A stretch of DNA of 64,000 bases from Euonymus europaeus. Lineage: Eukaryota; Streptophyta; Magnoliopsida; Celastrales; Celastraceae. The stretch's first letter is position 1; every line of letters begins with the position of its first letter. The DNA is taken from the NCBI GenBank assembly GCA_963580455.1, contig CAUZKV010000008.1:1116001-1180000 (forward strand). The letters run 5' to 3'. Shown here piece after piece: positions 19,827 through 32,451 of this stretch. The notes beneath the pieces were generated by a model. The model was not told the origin of the DNA. It did no database searches and worked only from the letters and a program-made list of their open reading frames with translations. The position numbers and the translations under genes are program-made.

Positions 19827-22800
19827 TCACACTACTTTTCGAGCTCTACGATCCTGGCGTTTCGGATTTTGATTTCAGAACTCGTGGCTAGTTGGTCTCG
19901 TTTCACCTTGTTAGCCGCGAAATGTGGTTTCTTTACGTAAACGGTTTTATGAATATCCGTTGACTCCGAGTTCTGAATTCGGTGATTTTTAGCTTGATTT
20001 CACACTAATTTTTGAGCTCTACGATCCTGGTGTTTCGGATTTTGACTTCAGAACTTGTGGCTAGTTGGTCTCGTTTCACCTAGTTAGCCGCGAAATGTGG
20101 TTTCTTTACGTAAACGGTTTTATGAATATCCGTTGACTCCGAGTTCTGAATTCGGTGATTTTTAGCTTGATTTCACAATACTTTTAGAGCTCTACAATCC
20201 TGGTGTTTCGGATTTCGATTTCAGAACTCGTGGCTAGTAGGTCTCGTTTCACCTAGTTAGCCGCGAAATGTGGTTTTTTAACGTAAACGGTTTCATGAAT
20301 ATCCGTTGACTCCGCGTTCTGAATTCGGTGATTTTTAGCTTGATTACATACTACTTTTCGAACTCTACGATCCTGGCGTTTCGGATTTTGATTTCAGAAC
20401 TCGTGGCTAGTTGGTCTCGTTTCACCTTGTTAGCCGCGAAATGTGGTTTCTTTACGTAAACGGTTTTAGGAATATCCGTTGACTCCGAGTTCTGAATTCG
20501 GTGATTTTTAACTTGATTTCACACTACTTTTCGAGCTCTACGTTCCCGGCATTTCGGATTTTGATTTCAGAACTCGTGGCTAGTTGGTCTCGATTCACCT
20601 AGTTAGCCGCGAAATGTGGTTTCTTTACGTAAACGGTTTTATGAATATCCGTTGACTCCGAGTTCTGAATTCGGTGATTTTTAGTTTGATTTCACACTAC
20701 TTTTAGAGCTCTACAATCCTGGCTTTTCGGATTTTGATTTCAGAACTCGTGGCTAGTAGGTCTCGTTTCACCTAGTTAGCCGCGAAATGTGGTTTCTTTA
20801 CGTAAACGGTTTTATGAATATCCGTTGACTCCGAGTTTTGAATTCGGTGATTTTTAGCTTGATTTCACACTAATTTTCGAGCTCTACGATCCTGGTGTTT
20901 CGGATTTTGATTTCAGAACTTGTGGCTAGTTGGTCTCGTTTCACCTAGTTAGCCGCGAAATGTGGTTTCTTTACGTAAACGGTTTTATGAATATCCGTTG
21001 ACTCCGAGTTCTGAATTCGGTGATTTTTAGCTTGATTTCACACTACTTTTAGAGCTCTACAATCCTGGCGTTTCGGATTTTGATTTCAGAACTCGTGCCT
21101 AGTAGGTCTCGTTTCACCTAGTTAGCCGCGAAATGTGGTTTCTTTACGTAAACGGTTTCATGAATATCCGTTGACTCCGAGTTCTGAATTCGGTGATTTT
21201 TAGCTTGATTACATACTACTTTTCGAGCTCTACAACCCCGGGTTTTCGGATTTTGATTTCAGAACTCGTGGCTAGTAGGTCTCGTTTCACCTATTTAGCC
21301 GCGAAATGTGGTTTCTTTACGTAAACGGTTTTAGGAATATCCGTTGACTCCGAGTTCTGAATTCGGTGATTTTTAGCTTGATTACACACTACTTTTCGAG
21401 CTCTACAATCCTGGGTTTTCGGATTTCGATTTCAGAACTCGTGGCTAGTAGGTCTCGTTTCACCTATTTAGCCGCGAAATGTGGTTTCTTTACGTAAACG
21501 GTTTTATGAATATCCGTTGACTCCGAGTTCTGAATTCGGTGATTTTTAGCTTGATTTCACTCTACTTTTCGAGCTCTACGTTCCTGGCATTTCGGATTTT
21601 GATTTCAGAACTCGTGGCTAGTTTGTCTCGTTTCACCTAGTTAGCCGTGAAATGTGGTTTCTTTACGTAAACGGTTTTGTGAATATCCGTTGACTCTGAG
21701 TTCTGAATTCGGTGATTTTTAGCTTGATTACACACTACTTTTCGAGCTCTACAATCCTGGGTTTTCGGATTTCGATTTCAGAACTCGTGGCTAGTAGGTC
21801 TCGTTTCACCTATTTAGCCGCGAAATGTGGTTTCTTTACGTAAACGGTTTTATGAATATCCGTTGACTCCGAGTTCTGAATTCGGTGATTTTTAGCTTGA
21901 TTTCACACTACTTTTCGAGCTCTACAATCTTGGCATTTCGGATTTTGATTTCAGAACTCGGGGCTAGTAGGTCTCGTTTCACCTAGTTAGCCGCGAAATG
22001 TGGTTTCTTTACGTAAACGGTTTTATGAATATCCGTTGACTCGGAGTTTTGAATTCGGTGATTTTTAGCTTGATTACACACTACTTTTCGAGCTCTACAA
22101 TCCTGGGTTTTCGGATTTCGATTTCAGAACTCGTGGCTAGTAGGTCTCGTTTCACCTATTTAGCCGCGAAATGTGGTTTCTTTACGTAAACGGTTTTATG
22201 AATATCCGTTGACTCCGAGTTTTGAATTCGGTGATTTTTAGCTTGATTTCACACTACTTTTCGAGCTCTACGATCCTGGCGTTTCGGATTTTGATTTCAG
22301 AACTCGTGGCTAGTTGGTCTCGTTTCACCTTGTTAGCCGCGAAATGTGGTTTCTTTACGTAAACGGTTTTATGAATATCCGTTGACTCCGAGTTCTGAAT
22401 TCGGTGATTTTTAGCTTGATTTCACACTAATTTTCGAGCTCTACGATCCTGGTGTTTCGGATTTTGATTTCAGAACTCGTGGCTAGTTGGTCTCGTTTCA
22501 CCTAGTTAGCCGCGAAATGTGGTTTCTTTACGTAAACGGTTTTATGAATATCCGTTGACTCCGAGTTCTGAATTCGGTGATTTTTAGTTTGATTTCACAC
22601 TACTTTTAGAGCTCTACAATCCTGGCTTTTCGGATTTTGATTTCAGAACTCGTGGCTAGTAGGTCTCGTTTCACCTAGTTAGCCGCGAAATGTGGTTTCT
22701 TTACGTAAACGGTTTCATGAATATCCGTTGACTCCGAGTTCTGAATTCGGTGATTTTTAGCTTGATTACATACTACTTTTCGAGCTCTACAATCCCGGGT

Positions 22801-23025
22801 TTTCGGATTTTGATTTCAGAACTCGTGGCTAGTAGGTCTCGTTTCACCTATTTAACAATGAAATGTGGTTTCCTTACGTAAACGGTTTTAGGAATATCCG
22901 TTGACTCCGAGTTCTGAATTCGGTGATTTTTAGCTTGATTTCACACTACTTTTCGAGCTCTACGATCCTGGCGTTTCGGATTTTGATTTCAGAACTCGTG
23001 GCTAGTTGGTCTCGTTTCACCTAGT
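19827..23025 (+). repeat. HOR unit, second copy, one monomer shorter (18)
   Basis: This follows the first copy at offset 3287 until about 20840 and then at offset 3114 (18 x 173): GTGCCTAGTAGG at 17981 and 21095, TTTAACAATG at 19741 and 22855. One monomer was lost by fusing the left part of one monomer (GTTTTGAATT) to the right part of its neighbour (CTAATTTTCG, AACTTGTGG), near 20840-20870. The right part of this unit also belongs to the 24-monomer series that follows. Confidence 0.88.
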
Positions 23026-25191
23026 TAGCCGCGAAATGTGGTTTCTTTAAGTAAAAGGTTTTATGAATATCCGTTGACTCTGAGTTCTGAATTCGGTGAT
23101 TTTTAGCTTGATTTCACACTACTTCTCGAGCTCTACAATCCTAGCATTTCGGATTTCGATTTCCGAACTCGTGGCTAGTTGGTCTTGTTTCACCTAGTTA
23201 GCCGCGAAATGTGGTTTCTTTACGTAAACGGTTTTATGAATATCCGTTGACTCCGAGTTTTGAATTCGGTGATTTTTAGCTTGATTTCACACTACTTTTC
23301 GAGCTCTACGATCCTGGAATTTCGGATTTTGATTTCAGAACTCGTGGCTAGTTGTTCTCGTTTCACCTAGTTTGCCGCGAAATGTGGTTTCTTTACGTAA
23401 ACGGTTTTATGAATATCCGTTGACTCCGAGTTCTGAATTCGGTGATTTTTAGCTTGATTTCACACTACTTTTCGAGCTCTACAATCCTGGCGTTTCGGAT
23501 TTTGATTTCGGAAGTCGTGGCTAGTAGGTCTCGTTTCACCTAGTTAGCCGCGAAATGTGGTTTCTTTACGTAAACGGTTTCATGAATATCCGTTGACTCC
23601 GAGTTCTGAATTCGGTGATTTTTAGCTTGATTACACACTACTTTTCGAGCACTACCATCCCGGCGTTTCGGATTTTGATTTCAGAACTCGTGCCTAGTTG
23701 GTCTCGTTTCACCTATTTAGCTGCGAAATGTGGTTTCTTTACGTAAACGGTTTTAGGAATATCCATTGACACCGAGTTCTGAATTCGGTGATTTTTAGCT
23801 TGATTTCACACTACTTTTCGAGCTCTACAATCCTGGCATTTCGGATTTTTATTTCAGAACTCGTGGCTAGTAGGTCTCGTTTCACCTAGTTAGCCGCGAA
23901 ATGTGGTTTCTTTACGTAAACGGTTTTATGAATATCCGTTGACTCCGAGTTCTGAATTCGGTGATTTTTACCTTGATTTCACACTACTTTTCGAGCTCTA
24001 CAATCCTGGCTTTTCGGATTTTGATTTCAGAACTCGTGGCTAGTAGGTCTCGTTTCACCTAGTTAGCCGCGAAATGTGTTTTCTTTACGTAAACGGTTTT
24101 AGGAATATCCGTTGACTCCGAGTTCTGAATTCGGTGATTTTTAGTTTGATTTCACACTAATTTTCGAGCTCTACGATCCTGGCGTTTCGGATTTTGATTT
24201 CAGAACTCGTGGCTAGTAGGTCTCGTTTCACCTAGTTAGCCGCGAAATGTGGTTTCTTTACGTAAACAGTTTTATGAATATCCGTTGACTCTGAGTTCTG
24301 AATTCGGTGATTTTTAGCTTGATTTCACACTACTTTTCGAGCTCTACAATCCTGGCGTTTCGGATTTTGATTTCAGAACTCGTGGCTAGTAGGTCTCGTT
24401 TAACCTAGATAGCCGCGAAATGTGGTTTCTTTACGTAAACGGTTTCATGAATATCCGTTGACTCCGAGTTCTGAATTCGGTGATTTTTAGCTTGATTTCA
24501 CACTACTTTTCGAGCTCTACAATCCTGGCTTTTCGGATTTTGATTTCAGAACTCGTGGCTAGTAGGTCTCGTTTCACCTAGTTAGCCGCGAAATGTGGTT
24601 TCTTTACGTAAACGGTTTTATGAATATCCGTTGACTCTGAGTTCTGAATTCGATAATTTTTAGCTTGATTTCACACTACTTTTCGAGCTCTACAATCCTA
24701 GTATTTCGGATTTCAATTTCAGAACTCGTGGCTAGTTGGTCTCGTTTCACCTAGTTAGCCGCGAAATGAGGTTTCTTTACGTAAACGGTTTTATAATTAT
24801 CCGTTGACTCCGAGTTTTGAATTCGTTGATTTTTAGCTTGATTTCACACTACTTTTCGAGCTCTAGGATCCTGGAATTTCGGATTTTGATTTCAGAACTC
24901 GTGGCTAGTTGGTCTCGTTTCACCTATTTAGCCGCGAAATGTGGTTTCTTTACGTAAACGGTTTTAGGAATATCCATTGACTCCGAGTTCTGAATTCGGT
25001 GATTTTTAGCTTGATTTCACACTACTTTTCGAGCTCTACAATCCTGGCATTTCGGATTTTGATTTCAGAACTCGTGGCTAGTAGGTCTCGTTTCACCTAG
25101 TTAGCCGCGAAATGTGGTTTCTTTACGTAAACGGTTTTAGGAATATCCGTTGACTCCGAGTTCTGAATTCGGTGATTTTTAGCTTGATTTC
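21040..25191 (+). repeat. HOR unit, 24 monomers (copy 1)
   Basis: Offset to the next copy is 4152 bases (24 x 173). It is confirmed by GGCTAGTTTGTCTCG (21615 and 25767), GTAAAAGG (23051 and 27203), CGGAAGTCGTGG (GAAGTCG at 23511 and 27663) and TTCGATAATT (24649 and 28801). The unit starts close to the CTACTTTTAGAGC monomer. Its left half is shared with the 18/19-monomer HOR; its right half, from about 23025, is new. The 24-mer was therefore built by extending an older unit. Confidence 0.88.
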
Positions 25192-28100
25192 ACACTACTT
25201 TTAGAGCTCTACAATCCTGGCGTTTCGGATTTTGATTTCAGAACTCGTGGCTAGTAGGTCTCGTTTCACCTAGTTAGCCGCGAAATGTGGTTTCTTTACG
25301 TAAACGGTTTCATGAATATCCATTGACTCCGAGTTCTGAATTCGGTGATTTTTAGCTTGATTACATACTACTTTTCGAGCTCTACAATCCCGGGTTTTCG
25401 GATTTTGATTTCAGAACTCGTGGCTAGTAGGTCTCGTTTCACCTATTTAGCCGCGAAATGTGGTTTCTTTACGTAAACGGTTTTAGGAATATCCGTTGAC
25501 TCCGAGTTCTGAATTCGGTGATTTTTAGCTTGATTACACACTACTTTTCGAGCTCTACAATCCTGGGTTTTCGGATTTCGATTTCAGAACTCGTGGCTAG
25601 TAGGTCTCGTTTCACCTATTTAGCCGCGAAATGTGGTTTCTTTACGTAAACGGTTTTATGAATATCCGTTGACTCCGAGTTCTGAATTCGGTGATTTTTA
25701 GCTTGATTTCACTCTACTTTTCGAGCTCTACGTTCCTGGCATTTCGGATTTTGATTTCAGAACTCGTGGCTAGTTTGTCTCGTTTCACCTAGTTAGCCGT
25801 GAAATGTGGTTTCTTTACGTAAACGGTTTTATGAATATCCGTTGACTCTGAGTTCTGAATTCGGTGATTTTTAGCTTGATTACACACTACTTTTCGAGCT
25901 CTACAATCCTGGGTTTTCGGATTTCGATTTCAGAACTCGTGGCTAGTAGGTCTCGTTTCACCTATTTAGCCGCGAAATGTGGTTTCTTTACGTAAACGGT
26001 TTTATGAATATCCGTTGACTCCGAGTTCTGAATTCGGTGATTTTTAGCTTGATTTCACACTACTTTTCGAGCTCTACAATCTTGGCATTTCGGATTTTGA
26101 TTTCAGATCTCGGGGCTAGTAGGTCTCGTTTCACCTAGTTAGCCGCGAAATGTGGTTTCTTTACGTAAACGGTTTTATGAATATCCGTTGACTCGGAGTT
26201 CTGAATTCGGTGATTTTTAGCTTGATTACACACTACTTTTCGAGCTCTACAATCCTGGGTTTTCGGATTTCGATTTCAGAACTCGTGGCTAGTAGGTCTT
26301 GTTTCACCTATTTAGCCGCGAAATGTGGTTTCTTTACGTAAACGGTTTTATGAATATCCGTTGACTCCGAGTTTTGAATTCGGTGATTTTTAGCTTGATT
26401 TCACACTACTTTTCGAGCTCTACGATCCTGGCGTTTCGGATTTTGATTTCAGAACTCGTGGCTAGTTGGTCTCGTTTCACCTTGTTAGCCGCGAAATGTG
26501 GTTTCTTTACGTAAACGGTTTTATGAATATCCGTTGACTCCGAGTTCTGAATTCGGTGATTTTTAGCTTGATTTCACACTAATTTTCGAGCTCTACGATC
26601 CTGGTGTTTCGGATTTTGATTTCAGAACTCGTGGCTAGTTGGTCTCGTTTCACCTAGTTAGCCGCGAAATGTGGTTTCTTTACGTAAACGGTTTTATGAA
26701 TATCCGTTGACTCCGAGTTCTGAATTCGGTGATTTTTAGTTTGATTTCACACTACTTTTAGAGCTCTACAATCCTGGCTTTTCGGATTTTGATTTCAGAA
26801 CTCGTGGCTAGTAGGTCTCGTTTCACCTAGTTAGCCGCGAAATGTGGTTTCTTTACGTAAACGGTTTCATGAATATCCATTGACTCCGAGTTCTGAATTC
26901 GGTGATTTTTAGCTTGATTACATACTACTTTTCGAGCTCTACAATCCCGGGTTTTCGGATTTTGATTTCAGAACTCGTGGCTAGTAGGTCTCGTTTCACC
27001 TATTTAGCCACGAAATGTGGTTTCCTTACGTAAACGGTTTTAGGAATATCCGTTGACTCCGAGTTCTGAATTCGGTGATTTTTAGCTTGATTTCACACTA
27101 CTTTTCGAGCTCTACGATCCTGGCGTTTCGGATTTTGATTTCAGAACTCGTGGCTAGTTGGTCTCGTTTCACCTAGTTAGCCGCGAAATGTGGTTTCTTT
27201 ACGTAAAAGGTTTTATGAATATCCGTTGACTCTGAGTTCTGAATTCGGTGATTTTTAGCTTGATTTCACACTACTTCTCGAGCTCTACAATCCTAGCATT
27301 TCGGATTTCGATTTCAGAACTCGTGGCTAGTTGGTCTTGTTTTACCTAGTTAGCCGCGAAATGTGGTTTCTTTACGTAAACGGTTTTATGAATATCCGTT
27401 GACTCCGAGTTTTGAATTCGGTGATTTTTAGCTTGATTTCACACTACTTTTCGAGCTCTACGATCCTGGAATTTCGGATTTTGATTTCAGAACTCGTGGC
27501 TAGTTGTTCTCGTTTCACCTAGTTTGCCGCGAAATGTGGTTTCTTTACGTAAACGGTTTTATGAATATCCGTTGACTCCGAGTTCTGAATTCGGTGATTT
27601 TTAGCTTGATTTCACACTAGTTTTCGAGCTCTACAATCCTGGCGTTTCGGATTTTGATTTCGGAAGTCGTGGCTAGTAGGTCTCGTTTCACCTAGTTAGC
27701 CGCGAAATGTGGTTTCTTTACGTAAACGGTTTCATGAATATCCGTTGACTCCGAGTTCTGAATTCGGTGATTTTTAGCTTGATTACACACTACTTTTCGA
27801 GCACTACCATCCCGGCGTTTCGGATTTTGATTTCAGAACTCGTGGGTAGTTGGTCTCGTTTCACCTATTTAGCTGCGAAATGTGGTTTCTTTACGTAAAC
27901 GGTTTTAGGAATATCCATTGACACCGAGTTCTGAATTCGGTGATTTTTAGCTTGATTTCACACTACTTTTCGAGCTCTACAATCCTGGCATTTCGGATTT
28001 TTATTTCAGAACTCGTGGCTAGTAGGTCTCGTTTCACCTAGTTAGCCGCGAAATGTGGTTTCTTTACGTAAACGGTTTTATGAATATCCGTTGACTCCGA

Positions 28101-29343
28101 GTTCTGAATTCGGTGATTTTTACCTTGATTTCACACTACTTTTCGAGCTCTACAATCCTGGCTTTTCGGATTTTGATTTCAGAACTCGTGGCTAGTAGGT
28201 CTCGTTTCACCTAGTTAGCCGCGAAATGTGGTTTCTTTACGTAAACGGTTTTAGGAATATCCGTTGACTCCGAGTTCTGAATTCGGTGATTTTTAGTTTG
28301 ATTTCACACTAATTTTCGAGCTCTACGATCCTGGCGTTTCGGATTTTGATTTCAGAACTCGTGGCTAGTAGGTCTCGTTTCACCTAGTTAGCCGCGAAAT
28401 GTGGTTTCTTTACGTAAACGGTTTTATGAATATCCGTTGACTCTGAGTTCTGAATTCGGTGATTTTTAGCTTGATTTCACACTACTTTTCGAGCTCTACA
28501 ATCCTGGCGTTTCGGATTTTGATTTCAGAACTCGTGGCTAGTAGGTCTCGTTTAACCTAGATAGCCGCGAAATGTGGTTTCTTTACGTAAACGGTTTCAT
28601 GAATATCCGTTGACTCCGAGTTCTGAATTCGGTGATTTTTAGCTTGATTTCACACTACTTTTCGAGCTCTACAATCCTGGCTTTTCGGATTTTGATTTCA
28701 GAACTCGTGGCTAGTAGGTCTCGTTTCACCTAGTTAGCCGCGAAATGTGGTTTCTTTACGTAAACGGTTTTATGAATATCCGTTGACTCTGAGTTCTGAA
28801 TTCGATAATTTTTAGCTTGATTTCACACTACTTTTCGAGCTCTACAATCCTAGTATTTCGGATTTCAATTTCAGAACTCGTGGCTAGTTGGTCTCGTTTC
28901 ACCTAGTTAGCCGCGAAATGAGGTTTCTTTACGTAAACGGTTTTATAATTATCCGTTGACTCCGAGTTTTGAATTCGTTGATTTTTAGCTTGATTTCACA
29001 CTACTTTTCGAGCTCTAGGATCCTGGAATTTCGGATTTTGATTTCAGAACTCGTGGCTAGTTGGTCTCGTTTCACCTATTTAGCCGCGAAATGTGGTTTC
29101 TTTACGTAAACGGTTTTAGGAATATCCATTGACTCCGAGTTCTGAATTCGGTGATTTTTATCTTTATTTCACACTACTTTTCGAGCTCTACAATCCTGGC
29201 ATTTCGGATTTTGATTTCAGAACTCGTGGCTAGTAGGTCTCGTTTCACCTAGTTAGCCGCGAAATGTGGTTTCTTTACGTAAACGGTTTTAGGAATATCC
29301 GTTGACTCCGAGTTCTGAATTCGGTGATTTTTAGCTTGATTTC
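25192..29343 (+). repeat. HOR unit, 24 monomers (copy 2)
   Basis: This repeats copy 1 nearly base for base. Visible differences are few: ATCCATTGAC for ATCCGTTGAC near 25320, CAGATCTCGGGG for CAGAACTCGGGG near 26105, TATTTAGCCACG in place of TTTAACAATG near 27007, and CACTAGTTTTCG near 27617. A next copy follows at the same offset for at least the GTTTGTCTCG marker (29919). Confidence 0.9.
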
Positions 29344-32160
29344 ACACTACTTTTAGAGCTCTACAATCCTGGCGTTTCGGATTTTGATTTCAGAACTCGT
29401 GGCTAGTAGGTCTCGTTTCACCTAGTTAGCCGCGAAATGTGGTTTCTTTACGTAAACGGTTTCATGAATATCCGTTGACTCCGAGTTCTGAATTCGGTGA
29501 TTTTTAGCTTGATTACATACTACTTTTCGAGCTCTACAATCCCGGGTTTTCGGATTTTGATTTCAGAACTCGTGGCTAGTAGGTCTCGTTTCACCTATTT
29601 AGCCGCGAAATGTGGTTTCTTTACGTAAACGGTTTTAGGAATATCCGTTGACTCCGAGTTCTGAATTCGGTGATTTTTAGCTTGATTACACACTACTTTT
29701 CGAGCTCTACAATCCTGGGTTTTCGGATTTCGATTTCAGAACTCGTGGCTAGTAGGTCTCGTTTCACCTATTTAGCCGCGAAATGTGGTTTCTTTACGTA
29801 AACGGTTTTATGAATATCCGTTGACTCCGAGTTCTGAATTCGGTGATTTTTAGCTTGATTTCACACTACTTTTCGAGCTCTACGTTCCTGGCATTTCGGA
29901 TTTTGATTTCAGAACTCGTGGCTAGTTTGTCTCGTTTCACCTAGTTAGCCGTGAAATGTGGTTTCTTTACGTAAACGGTTTTATGAATATCCGTTGACTC
30001 TGAGTTCTGAATTCGGTGATTTTTAGCTTGATTACACACTACTTTTCGAGCTCTACAATCCTGGGTTTTCGGATTTCGATTTCAGAACTCGTGGCTAGTA
30101 GGTCTCGTTTCACCTATTTAGCCGCAAAATGTGGTTTCTTTACGTAAACGGTTTTATGAATATCCGTTGACTCCGAGTTCTGAATTCGGTGATTTTTACC
30201 TTGATTTCACACTACTTTTCGAGCTCTACAATCTTGGCATTTCGGATTTTGATTTCAGATCTCGGGGCTAGTAGGTCTCGTTTCACCTAGTTAGCCGCGA
30301 AATGTGGTTTCTTTACGTAAACGGTTTTATGAATATCCGTTGACTCGGAGTTCTGAATTCGGTGATTTTTAGCTTGATTACACACTACTTTTCGAGCTCT
30401 ACAATCCTGGGTTTTCGGATTTTGATTTCAGAACTCGTGGCTAGTAGGTCTCGTTTCACCTATTTAGCCGCGAAATGTGGTTTCCTTACGTAAACGGTTT
30501 TAGGAATATCCGTTGACTCCGAGTTCTGAATTCGGTGATTTTTAGCTTGATTTCACACTACTTTTCGAGCTCTACGATCTTGGCGTTTCGGATTTTGATT
30601 TCAGAACTCGTGGCTAGTTGGTCTCGTTTCACCTAGTTAGCCGCGAAATGTGGTTTCTTTACGTAAAAGGTTTTATGAATATCCGTTGACTCTGAGTTCT
30701 GAATTCGGTGATTTTTAGCTTGATTTCACACTACTTCTCGAGCTCTACAATCCTAGCATTTCGGATTTCGATTTCAGAACTCGTGGCTAGTTGGTCTTGT
30801 TTCACCTAGTTAGCCGCGAAATGTGGTTTCTTTACGTAAACGGTTTTATGAATATCCGTTGACTCCGAGTTTTGAATTCGGTGATTTTTAGCTTGATTTC
30901 ACACTACTTTTCGAGCTCTACGATCCTGGAATTTCGGATTTTGATTTCAGAACTCGTGGCTAGTTGTTCTCGTTTCACCTAGTTTGCCGCGAAATGTGGT
31001 TTCTTTACGTAAACGGTTTTATGAATATCCGTTGACTCCGAGTTCTGAATTCGGTGATTTTTAGCTTGATTTCACACTACTTTTCGAGCTCTACAATCCT
31101 GGCGTTTCGGATTTTGATTTCGGAAGTCGTGGCTAGTTGGTCTCGTTTCACCTAGTTAGCCGCGAAATGTGGTTTCTTTACGTAAACGGTTTCATGAATA
31201 TCCGTTGACTCCGAGTTCTGAATTCGGTGATTTTTAGCTTGATTACACACTACTTTTCGAGCTCTACAATCCTGGGTTTTCGGATTTCGATTTCAGAACT
31301 CGTGGCTAGTAGGTCTCGTTTCACCTATTTAGCCGCGAAATGTGGTTTCTTTACGTAAACGGTTTTATGAATATCCGTTGACTCTGAGTTCTGAATTCGG
31401 TGATTTTTAGCTTGATTTCACACTACTTTTCGAGCTCTACAATCTTGGCATTTCGGATTTTGATTTCAGATCTCGGGGCTAGTAGGTCTCGTTTCACCTA
31501 GTTAGCCGCGAAATGTGGTTTCTTTACGTAAACGGTTTTATGAATATCCGTTGACTCGGAGTTCTGAATTCGGTGATTTTTAGCTTGATTACACACTACT
31601 TTTCGAGCTCTACAATCCTGGGTTTTCGGATTTTGATTTCAGAACTCGTGGCTAGTAGGTCTCGTTTCACCTATTTAGCCGCGAAATGTGGTTTCCTTAC
31701 GTAAACGGTTTTAGGAATATCCGTTGACTCCGAGTTCTGAATTCGGTGATTTTTAGCTTGATTTCACACTACTTTTCGAGCTCTACGATCTTGGCGTTTC
31801 GGATTTTGATTTCAGAACTCGTGGCTAGTTGGTCTCGTTTCACCTAGTTAGCCGCGAAATGTGGTTTCTTTACGTAAAAGGTTTTATGAATATCCGTTGA
31901 CTCTGAGTTCTGAATTCGGTGATTTTTAGCTTGATTTCACACTACTTCTCGAGCTCTACAATCCTAGCATTTCGGATTTCGATTTCAGAACTCGTGGCTA
32001 GTTGGTCTTGTTTCACCTAGTTAGCCGCGAAATGTGGTTTCTTTACGTAAACGGTTTTATGAATATCCGTTGACTCCGAGTTTTGAATTCGGTGATTTTT
32101 AGCTTGATTTCACACTACTTTTCGAGCTCTACGATCCTGGAATTTCGGATTTTGATTTCA
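29344..32160 (+). repeat. HOR unit, copy 3, with a 4-monomer deletion and a 7-monomer duplication
   Basis: This begins like copies 1 and 2 (CTACTTTTAGAGC near 29351, GTTTGTCTCG at 29919). The GTAAAAGG marker appears at 30663, only 20 monomers after 27203 instead of 24. Four monomers present in copy 2 (about 26280-26970) are missing. The junction near 30400 joins a TCCTGGGTTTTC monomer to the downstream partner carrying TTTCCTTACG. Seven monomers are then duplicated at an offset of 1211 bases. Confidence 0.82.
30030..31240 (+). repeat. 7-monomer tandem duplication, first copy
   Basis: Markers GTAAAAGG (30663 and 31874) and GAAGTCG (31123 and 32334) recur 1211 bases (7 x 173) apart. The unit begins near the GATTACACAC / TCCTGGGTTTTCGG monomer (30047 and 31258). 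Confidence 0.85.
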
Positions 32161-32451
32161 GAACTCGTGGCTAGTTGTTCTCGTTTCACCTAGTTTGCCG
32201 CGAAATGTGGTTTCTTTACGTAAACGGTTTTATGAATATCCGTTGACTCCGAGTTCTGAATTCGGTGATTTTTAGCTTGATTTCACACTACTTTTCGAGC
32301 TCTACAATCCTGGAGTTTCGGATTTTGATTTCGGAAGTCGTGGCTAGTTGGTCTCGTTTCACCTAGTTAGCCGCGAAATGTGGTTTCTTTACGTAAACGG
32401 TTTCATGAATATCCGTTGACTCCGAGTTCTGAATTCGGTGATTTTTAGCTT
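31241..32451 (+). repeat. 7-monomer tandem duplication, second copy
   Basis: This repeats 30030-31240 with very few changes (GACTCTGAG near 31380, CCTGGAGTTTCGG near 32310). It then continues with the CGAGCACTACCATCCCGG monomer that follows the same sequence in the 24-mer copies near 23650 and 27800. Confidence 0.85.
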
